Source of the DNA: Onchocerca lupi
Taxonomy: Eukaryota > Nematoda > Chromadorea > Rhabditida > Onchocercidae
DNA: 64,000 nucleotides
Assembly (NCBI GenBank): GCA_028564675.1
Contig: JAOVVO010000069.1
Span: 62,001-126,000, forward strand
Direction: 5' to 3'
Notes under the pieces: generated by a model
The model's database searches: none
The model's input: only the letters and a program-made list of their open reading frames with translations
What the model was told of the DNA's origin: nothing
Shown here: positions 54,763-64,000 of the stretch, in pieces
How the letters are laid out: each line of letters begins with the position of its first letter
How positions within the stretch are numbered: the first letter of the stretch is position 1
Translations under genes and position numbers: made by a program

Positions 54763-57700
54763 CTTTAGCAGTAAAATTCTTGCTACAAAATTTATCTAAA
54801 AAAACAAAATTTTTTTTTTTTTTTAATAACATATTGAAATCTGATTTTATTGTCTAAATATAATCTAATCATTTTGATAAGTAATGCAATTTAAAAAAAA
54901 AGAGAAAAGGAAATGATTAAAAGAAAAAAAAAAGAGAATCAAATTAAGCACTTATTACTAACATTATCGTTATCAATTATGAAAAGGATCGTTTTTTTCT
55001 TTTTTTTTTTTTTCAAGTATTTTCGATTTAATATTTAAAACACTCGACTATATGTTTTATTACTACTATTATTGTTATTATTATTGCTATTATTATTATT
55101 ATTATTATTATCATTATTATTATTATTATTCATTAATGTATGTGTTTTAACATGAATATCGGTTATAATATGAATCCGGTAACCGATTATGAATTCACAT
55201 TACTGATATCGAATAAAAGTGAATAAGCTAATTTTCTCTCATCTATCGATCATCCATAATAATTATCATGATTAATTATCATTATCATCATTATCTCTTT
55301 CCTCTTCAACTAGTCATTTGTTCAAATAGCAATATTAAATATGAAAAAAAAAAAAAGAAATGAGCAACATTGCGTATTTTTACATGGTCCATCCTCTTTC
55401 TGATTCATCGTCATCAGGATTTTTCAAGAAAAACCCCCCCCCCCAAAAAAAAAAACCAAAAAGAAAAGAAAGACATACCCAAGAAGAAATTATGGAATAC
55501 TTTGTCGAGAAATAACAAATTTTTCCTGTAAATGTAAAGAAAATAATTGAAAATGAAAGAAGCAATAATTGTAATAGTTGTTCCGTAAATTTCACAATAA
55601 ACTTATTAGTAATGAAATAATAATTTTTGAATTTTTTAATTATTTTTATTATCATTTATATTTTTTGTTAAAAAAAAATGTTAAAAATAATTTTTTGCAA
55701 AAATGATCATTCCACTCGATCATTTGATATTATCAAAAAAATTTTTTGTGCCATTCATTGTAATTAAAATAAATAAAGGATCAATTTCCTATAAAAAATA
55801 TCTATTATTGTGAAATTTAAGAGAAGAGATAGATAAGGATGATGGATTACTTAATAGAAAGCAAAATCATGAAATAGTATCCACAAATTATGAATTGATT
55901 ATTATTTCTCAATCATTTAAACTGTCAAACTCTTAAGTAAGACAAAATGGATGAAATAAATTAGCAGAAAAATTTAGACAAAAATCGGATGATGAAATAA
56001 TTGCGAAATTCACCGAAGAAATTAAATTAGTGAGAAGCAAGACTATTTTAATCAGAAATTTAAAGATTTTTGAATTCCATTTCACTAAAAAAAGTGACAA
56101 TTTAATAATATAATCATGCATTTATCATTCAAAAAAAATGAACGAAACTTTCATTTTCAACTTGTTGCTGCTGCATTTTTTAAACAATATTTTGTGAAAT
56201 TGCGACATCTATCATTATCCTTTTTCTTGTCTCTTCTTTTCACTTTTTTTCTTGCACTTTTATTTCAGAAATCTTTTTTTTTTTTTTTTTTTGTTCTTTT
56301 TTTTACTTTGCACATTGATTTTCTGAGTTTCATTTTTGAAAATTCAGGAAAAATTAAATTTTCCAATTCTAAGACTTAATTCAAAGATAATTTTTGTATG
56401 ACTAAAAATGTCTGAACTCTTATTATAATTGACCAAATTCGTTTAGCAGGATTTTCATTTCCATTAGGATCGTTTAGACAGAACAAACTTCATTTTCACT
56501 GATATCTTGTCTACCTAGATCACGTACGCTATATCACGTACGCTAATTTTTTATTGATGGATATGTCAAGCAGTAATCTTCTTGAGCTCCTAAAAGCTAA
56601 TACATATTATTTTTTATGAATGATAATTACCATTTCATATATATGATAATTAATCGTTTCATGATCACGTCACATATATCATTTTTTGAAATTTAACTAT
56701 TTTGTCTCGCAATTCGTTTAACTCACGTATCATTCATTCTTTATGTGATAACGATATTTGCAAACAGACTTTTTTTTTTTTTTTAAATTTTTGGAATATT
56801 GAATTTTGTTTTCTTTTTTAAAAATTGAGCTAGAAAAAAAAAAAAAATTCATTTCGCAGTTAGATTAAAATTTTATGCCATCAAATGATATAAAATATTT
56901 TCTTTCAAATCAGGAAAAAACGGCGATTTTTCTTTTATTTTTAGCAATAAAAATTAATTATCCGATAATGGAAACTATTTCTTCATTTTTTTTCTCTCAA
57001 CTGAAGAAACAAAAAAAAGTCTCAAAGTGTGTCAATCATTTTTCTCCCTTTCGCAATATTAACATACGAAAATTTAGTTTATAGCCCAGTGCTCCAAAAA
57101 ATTTTATTTCTATTTGAGATAAAAATTTTTAATCCATTTTTTCCTTTTTTTGATCAAAAAAAAAAAGAGAGAACAAATAAATCATTTGTCAAAGCACTTT
57201 TGGAAATAAAAATAATTCTATGTTTTGTATACATTGCTAAAAATATCATTTTTAAATATTGAAGTATTATCTATGAGTCAGAAAATAAACTAGAAAAATG
57301 TAAAACTTAAAAAAAAAAGAAACTTTTTTTGCTCGAATGATAAAGACCAACTTATCATTCAATTGGTTTGACTGATTACTATGATAGGAGTGATTGGATG
57401 ATTGATTGACTAATATCAGTCAACTTTAAGCACAATATATGTGACAAAGAGAAAACGAAGTACTTGCAATACTTCAAACGAAATTCAAATTTTTTCCTTT
57501 CCAACACTTTCTCTTTAATACTTCTCATATTTTTTCCTATATGTAAGAAATAAATTGGATGCAATTTTGCTTTTTCAAAAAGTTTTGCTAATTCAAAAGA
57601 CAGATAAAAAAAAGAAGAGCAGAAAAGATTATTATAAATTTATCAATTTATACTTATCAAAATTATTGATTCAAAATAAATTGCTCTAAACAGAAAATTT

Positions 57701-57851
57701 CTAATTTGTTATAATAGACACGAAAGTTTTTTCTTTACAAACATAAAATGAATCAAATTGAACATTTATTTATTTGTATTGAATCAATCACACAGCACAT
57801 AACAAAGCATGTTATTTTCGAAAAAAATATATACTCCACGAGCGATAAAGG
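52438..57851. other. Gene desert, no gene seen
   Basis: AT-rich DNA with a (TTA)n array (55062-55135), a C11 run (55434-55444), many A/T homopolymers, and a direct repeat ATCACGTACGCT at 56519 and 56534. The 85-codon plus frame at 53635-53892 has a less repetitive C-terminal third (RQQRPGPVRLICKNDNDKC) but no splice or homology support. Confidence 0.55.
55062..55135. repeat. (TTA)n microsatellite
   Basis: About 24 TTA/ATT triplets with a few GTT, GCT and TCA interruptions. Confidence 0.95.
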
Positions 57852-58132
57852 AAAGAATAACCCAGTGATCAGTTAACTTGAGTATTTTCTAATAATTTTT
57901 TACTTGAATAATCAATTTACTTGCATATTCTCTAATAATCGCTTGTAACATAAAGAATAATCCAGTGATCAGTTTACTTGAATATTTTCTAATAATTTTT
58001 AACTTGAATAATCAATTTACTTGAATATTCTCTAATAATCGCTTGCAATATAAAGAATAACCCAGTGATCAGTTTACTTAAATATTTTCTAATAATTTTT
58101 TACTTGAATAATCAATTTACTTGAATATTTTC
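57852..58132. repeat. 100-bp tandem repeat, about 2.8 copies
   Basis: AAAGAATAA(C/T)CCAGTGATCAG recurs at about 57852, 57952 and 58052, with exactly 100 bases between units. Each unit contains two related halves, with TTTTCTAATAATTTTTNACTT and ATTCTCTAATAATCGCTTG. The copies are over 90% alike by eye, so the array is recent. Confidence 0.9.
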
Positions 58133-58280
58133 TTTAAAAAAAATATTGATGAGATGAATGAAACATTTTGAAAATTTGAAATTCAGAAAGGATGTAGAAA
58201 GGAAGGTAAGAGACGAAAAATAATGATGAAAATTGATAGCATAGATTATATTCTCAAAGATTGCTAAGCTAAAAGTCAAA

Positions 58281-58311
<31 letters not shown>

Positions 58312-61300
58312 AAAAAAGCATCTAAGCAATGAAAATAATACCTAATCAGTAGTTTTTAAAAATGATTCATGAAAAAAATTGCAATTTTTCCCTCTTTTTT
58401 TTTTTTTTTTTTTGAGTATACTTCAAATAATGAAATGATATTTAGTATTTAAATTTCAATAAACGATTAATATGCGTATGTATCGAATAATTTCAGACTA
58501 AATTTAAACGACTAATATGCATAGAAGTAAATATAATTAATGTAATTAATCAAAAAATATGGTTGAAATATTTGTTGTCAAAAACTGAAAAAGAAAAAAA
58601 AATTTTTTTGGATGAAAAAAAAAAATAGGAAAAGGACAGCATTAATCAGTCTAGGCGAATTATTGAGGAATAAGAAAAAGGAGAAACGAATTGTCAAAAT
58701 AAAAATCATGAAGAGTTGATGATTGACGAATTATATGTTCGGTGCTATCATAACGGCCAATTTCAAAAAAGATTTTATAGTTTGATGCAAAAAAAATGCA
58801 AAAAAAAAAAGAAAGGAAAATAACTGCTGCTCGTTAACGATCTTCTCATAAAGACATTCTTTGGAAAAAAAAAAAAAAAAAAAAAGAAAGAAAGGGACAC
58901 GATTTTTATGTATTATCATAAGTCTTAGTCAAATTAAGAATGATGATAAATTTAAAATGGAAAAAAAGAAAAAATAAGAGATCTTTCATGATTGCCTCTT
59001 TCATTTTTAAATTATTTCATTCAATCAAAAGAGAAAAAATGAAAATATTGATAAAAATCATTCAAATTTCACACATGTTACTGTTTACAATAATATTTTG
59101 ATTTTTTACAATTATCCAGAAAATAAATAATACTTATTTTTACATGTAGAAAATATTTATTTTGTATTCCAGTAATAATAGTAAGGTTTGCTCTTTTTCT
59201 TGTATTCCATTTCTCATGATAATTTCAAAAAATTTCAAAAAAAGGCGGGATCGAAAATTTGGAATTGATAAGCAAATAAATGTGATAAGAGGATAAAAAT
59301 TACTAAATCACGTTATCTAGTCCTTTTTTTTATCAGTCTTTTTGAAAAATATTTAAAAATTAGTAATTCCTATGGTATTTTCCCGCAGTTTTTTATGTGC
59401 AGGAATTGAAGAATGCTGGCAAGATTGAGCTACGATATTTTTTAAAATTTCTTCCTACTTTTCTTTATATACAATCCAGAATAAATGATTATCAAATGAA
59501 GTTTTGAAGCAAAAGATATTAATTTTCTTTTGCTTATTTATTTTTTTACTTTTTTTTTTTTCTTATTTGCTTTTTAGCGATTCAAAATGTTAGCCAGCAG
59601 CTGGTTGAATTAAAATAAATGATTAAATAAACAGCTGGTACAGTGATTCTTTTTCAAGTGGTAGATATTTATCTCTGTCCGATAGCAGCAAATATCATCA
59701 CTATTATCATTATCATCACGATCATTATCACTATCAAGGTGTATTTTTTGGTAGAGATAAGGAAATTTATTTGCAAGCCAGGACAAGCCAAGCCAAGCCA
59801 ACGATGATGATGATGATCGTTTTCTAAGTTAAGTTTATGAGTAATTTTTTTTTATTAAGAAACAAATAGTTCAAGCTTATTTTAACATTTCAAGCAAATA
59901 AATCGTCATTAAATTTCCATTTAACAATTTTTCCATTTTTAATATCACCGTAACGACATTTTTTCTACCCTAAATTTCTTAATTACCGTCTTTTTTTCCT
60001 TTTTTTTTTATGACAAATAAAAGAATGTATTAGAAATTTGTATAATAAAAAAAGTGAAAATTATAACAGTTAAACAAAACATAAAGAAAAAAATAATAAT
60101 AATACAAGAAAAAACAATGTTATCCTATTGTTCCATAACAATGCCCAAATAATGTATTTAATTCTTCAAAAACATCTTAAAATTCGAAAAAAAAGTTAAT
60201 ATTGCAACAAAAAAAAAAAAAAAAAAATGAAGAAAAAAACTATCAAATGATATGTATGTGATAAAAATACTTTTTTCTTTTTTTTTTTCGAAAAAAAACA
60301 AAAACTAAAACATTCTTCACTTTTCATTCAATTCTATACATTCATCATTTTATTTTTGTGCTATCAGTCTTGTTCGAAATTTAAATCTTAATTGAAAATT
60401 TCAATTTTTATTCCTTCTTTTTTTTTTTTTTTTTTTTGTTCAGGAAGGATATTCTTTGCCGATAAATAATCCGGAATAATTAGGAAAAGAAAAATAGATT
60501 CCCTCCTTTTCTTGACACTTGACATTCATTATCCATATCCAAATTATCATCACTTATCATTTTCTTTTTCTGCACTTTCTTTTAATCCATTCTGTCTTCT
60601 TTATCCACAACTTATCATTTGAAAAAAAAATTTTTTTTTTTTTAAATCCAATAAAATATTTCGACATTTTTATGAATTTTTATAGCATTTATTTTATAAA
60701 ATATTGAATACAATCTGATATTTGAAAATAAATATATTTCTCATTTCGTATGGTTCATTCTCGATTATTACGAAAGGTCGACAATTTTTCCATTTCATTT
60801 CAAATTTCACATATTTTTCCATCTGTCAATCCAAATAAATTGTCGGTATCCTTTCTAGTTATTAGGATTTAAACGGAATGATTCAACGGTTAACAATTAT
60901 GAATTTTTTTTTCAATATGCCAATATTTGCAAATAATGATAACTGACTATCATTCTAATGATAACCATTCAATCATTTCTTAATCCTTATCAGTATTTTA
61001 CAATATCAGATAATATGACCTGAAAATATTACTTAAGTGCATTTAATAATTTAATTTGATAACAAATATGAACTTCTTACATTCGTAATAAGAGATCAGA
61101 AAATTTTAGCAAAAATAAAGAGACAAAATGCATATGAGATTAAAATAAATATTCTATGCTTTCATCATCAAAAATTACGAAATTTCTAGCTTTTTATATA
61201 ATTTTCAAATTTATTTTTTAATTTTTTTGTTTAAACATCTGCAGCAACTCTTTTTGATGAAATAGTTTGCACGGAATATTAATCAAAAATTTCTATGAAA

Positions 61301-64000
61301 TAAACCTAAAGTTAACTTTGCACGGAATTGTCAATCAAAAACTTCATCAAAATATAGCAATGAGAAAATTATAATTAATAAAAAGTAAGAGATTAAAATT
61401 AATATTTTCAATTAAATTCTAAACTGTGATTCAAGAATTATATATCATATCTTATATTTTGCATTATTACCTTGCAAATCATTTGAATCTAAGCCTAATT
61501 GCTTTATCGATCAATAATGTTGAAAAATTTGAAAAAGTTAAGTAAATTAATTCAAACAAATAATATCTCTTTTTAACCAAATTATTATTACCAATAAGAA
61601 TTTATGCAATAATGAGTAACAAATCAATAAAAAAAAATTCTTCAGAAAGTGAAAAGATCATTTTCTAATCAAAAAAAAAAAAAAAAAAAAAGATAAAGAA
61701 TCCAAGCGTTTTCTCATCGATAAGTGTTTTAATATAATTGTTCAAACTACGTTAGAATCCTTGGAGAATTTAAGATCATCTATTTTGTTAAGTTCTATCT
61801 TTTTTTTTTTTTTTTTACAAATTAGAAATACAAAATAAAAAGAAAAAATTGTTTCACAACATTTCACATTTAAATAGGAAATAAAAAGTTCTAATAATTT
61901 CAGCATTCAGTTAATTATTGAGTGATAACCAATTGATAAGGTTAATTATGCTTAATTTTAAAATTTTTTAAAAATATACAACATATTGCATTTAAAATAA
62001 TACAAATTAATATTAACTTAATCAGCTAAAAATTGTGAAAGTTGAAGAAGGCATTTTATAATTGATCAGTTTAAAACGAAGATATTGTTTAATTTGAAAA
62101 AAAAAAAAAAAAAAGGGGGGGGGGAAATAAAATAATTGAAATTTATTTAGAAATTGAAGCAAATAAAAAACTTCGTTTTTCAAAGCATAAATCATTTTGC
62201 AATGAATGATATCATTTGATTAATATATCTCATAAGAATTGCTGCAAAAATAATTATGGAAAAAAAAAAAGAAAAAAGGAATGAAGAAAAAGAAGATGAA
62301 GAATTAAAATCTTTCAGAACTATTGGATAACCAAATGTTTTATAATTTTCTTCTTCGTTTTTCTTTTTTTTTTTAAATCATCAAATTGATTGATGATTTA
62401 TAGCAATAGTCAATCAACCAACCATTCTTCATTTTACAAAACATCAAATGCATGTATCATTTTCTCATGAATGCAAGAAAAAAAAACGAAAAATTTATAA
62501 AGGAAGGAAATAATTTGGACAAATCTTCTTGAATATTCACTATTTTTTTTTTTTTTTTTTGTTCAAAAATATCTCAAAAAGTTTGCTAACACAAAAGTGT
62601 CGCATAACCATAAGATGATATTATTTTTATGAGTGAAAGAAAAAAAAAAAGAGCAAAATTATAAGAAAAATTATAACAAAAAAAGTTTTTGCAACATGAG
62701 TTTTGATTTCTTTTTTTTTTTTTTCAAAGAGAGAGAGAAAAAAAAGAAACGAAAACATATGTTTGTGACATTTCATTTTGAACATGTAATTTTCAACAAA
62801 AAAAAAAAAGTTATGAAGCATATGTAAAACAGATGAAGAATCATGTATGAATTTGAAATATTGCATGAGAATTGAAACGAACATCATTGAGTGTTGAGTG
62901 TAATTTATGATTTTTCTTTCCTTTTTTTTTTTTCATGAAAATAAACAAGACAACATTTTTTATGTAGTAATAGGAAAATAATTAACGACTTGTGTAAACA
63001 ATCATGTTTATTCATAAATCATAAAGTTGATCAATTTCCAGGTATGATCATTGATATGATTTCTAGGTATTATCATCAATCAGTGAGGAGAAACGGAAGA
63101 AAGCATGAGACGAACATTTTAGGAAAGTTATAGAAAGGGATATATCATTAGACTATTTTATGTTTTTTTTTTTTTTTTTTTAAAAAGGAATAGAATTTAA
63201 AATGTAAGGTTTGAAATTAAAATTTTCTCTTTTTTTTTGTTGAAAATTTCGCGAGAAAAAATAAAATAGATCGAATTTTTAGAAACATTCAGAATTTGTC
63301 GCTATTTGTCTTCCCAAAATTTCTATTCCATAAAATTCATTTGAATAATTTATATGGAAATTTTAAGACAAATAATGAATTTCATTCAACAGCATTTATT
63401 CCATTTTTAATTTCATCATTTGCTGATTTTAATATCTTTTCCCAGAAGCAAACTTTAAAAAAAAAGTTTTGATTTGAAAATTGCTCTTTCCATAGATAAT
63501 ATTTTATTTTCTTCAGTAATTTCTCACTTTAGGAAATCAGTTCTTTCTTTCTTTCTTTTTTTTTTTTTTTTGTTTGTTTAACAAAATTTGCATTTTTTTT
63601 TTTTTTTTGGAACGAAGTATATATAATTTAATCCTATCTTCATCTAAAGCAACCAAAAAAAGCTTTAACAGGAAAGCTGCGATTTCTGTATATTATTTTC
63701 TTCGATAATTTTCCAGTTCATAAACTCTGTATCTTTTTTTTCTTTTATTGGTCGAACAATGTCAATGTCATCTTCCGTCAAAAAAAAAAAAAAGAGAAAT
63801 TTTATTTTTTTCAAATACCCATTTCTGTCAGTAAAATGCATATCGTCAAAAGATTAAATTCTAAAAAGAACTTTTATAATTGACTTCTAAAATCCATTAC
63901 TTTAATTCGAATATAATTTTAATTAACATTCTTCTATTCGCACAGCTAACATCCTTTTAATTTCAAATTTGAAAAAATTAAACAATAGCATATATATGAT
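58133..64000. other. Intergenic to window end, no gene seen
   Basis: AT-rich DNA with dense A/T homopolymers, a G10 run at 62115-62124 and a short AAGCC/GAT repeat at 59772-59818. A poly-T tract ending TTGTTCAG at 60442-60449 is followed by an eleven-codon frame to a stop; this could be a terminal exon but has no partner exon. No gene is supported. Confidence 0.55.

Noticed and set aside
60436..60483. Poly-T plus TTGTTCAG followed by an eleven-codon frame and stop
   Set aside because: It could be a terminal exon, but no upstream exon is visible and poly-T tracts are very common here.

Overview
This is nuclear DNA from a eukaryote, most probably a nematode. It is very AT-rich and full of poly(A)/poly(T) runs. 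The genes are split into small exons (55-252 bases) by short introns with GT...AG ends and TTTCAG-like acceptors. One gene has a long poly-T tract ending in CAG just before its start codon, as at a spliced-leader acceptor. The protein families also fit a nematode. A spirurid or filarial worm is possible from the base composition, but I cannot prove this. There are no prokaryotic operons, CRISPR arrays, rRNA genes or convincing tRNA genes. The long single-frame ORFs are mostly low-complexity translations of A/T runs and microsatellites.

Three multi-exon genes are supported by exon-by-exon reconstruction with consistent splice phases, all within 6.3-25.5 kb. (1) Minus strand, 10172 to 6351: a MYST histone acetyltransferase of the MOF/KAT8 type, 10 exons, 489 aa. 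(2) Plus strand, 11081 to 14002: a MIC26/MIC27 (APOO/APOOL, C. elegans MOMA-1) subunit of the mitochondrial MICOS complex, 6 exons, 195 aa. These two genes are divergent and share an interval of about 0.9 kb holding a small GC-rich island with YY1-, ETS- and GC-box-like sites. (3) Minus strand, 25474 to 17731: a secreted or membrane ZP-domain protein, 13 exons, 512 aa, with a signal peptide, ZP-N and ZP-C halves, one transmembrane helix and a cytoplasmic tail. The three genes are functionally unrelated (chromatin, mitochondrial inner membrane, apical matrix or cuticle) and I see no joint pathway.

The first 6.3 kb and the last 38.5 kb contain no gene I can support. They hold many tandem repeats (periods 24-100 bp), microsatellites, a strong G-quadruplex motif and four copies of an interspersed non-autonomous element. 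That element has inverted ends (ATAAAAATGTAAATGTTC) and, in its best copy, a 35-base hairpin abutting CTAGT, which suggests a Helitron/HINE-like element. One 59-codon ORF at 49520-49699 has protein-like composition and is the only candidate gene in the desert. A 35-base cassette with a stop codon inside the MICOS gene may be a regulated poison exon. I found no convincing new multi-gene system; the most useful leads are the repeat family, the small ORF and the cassette exon.
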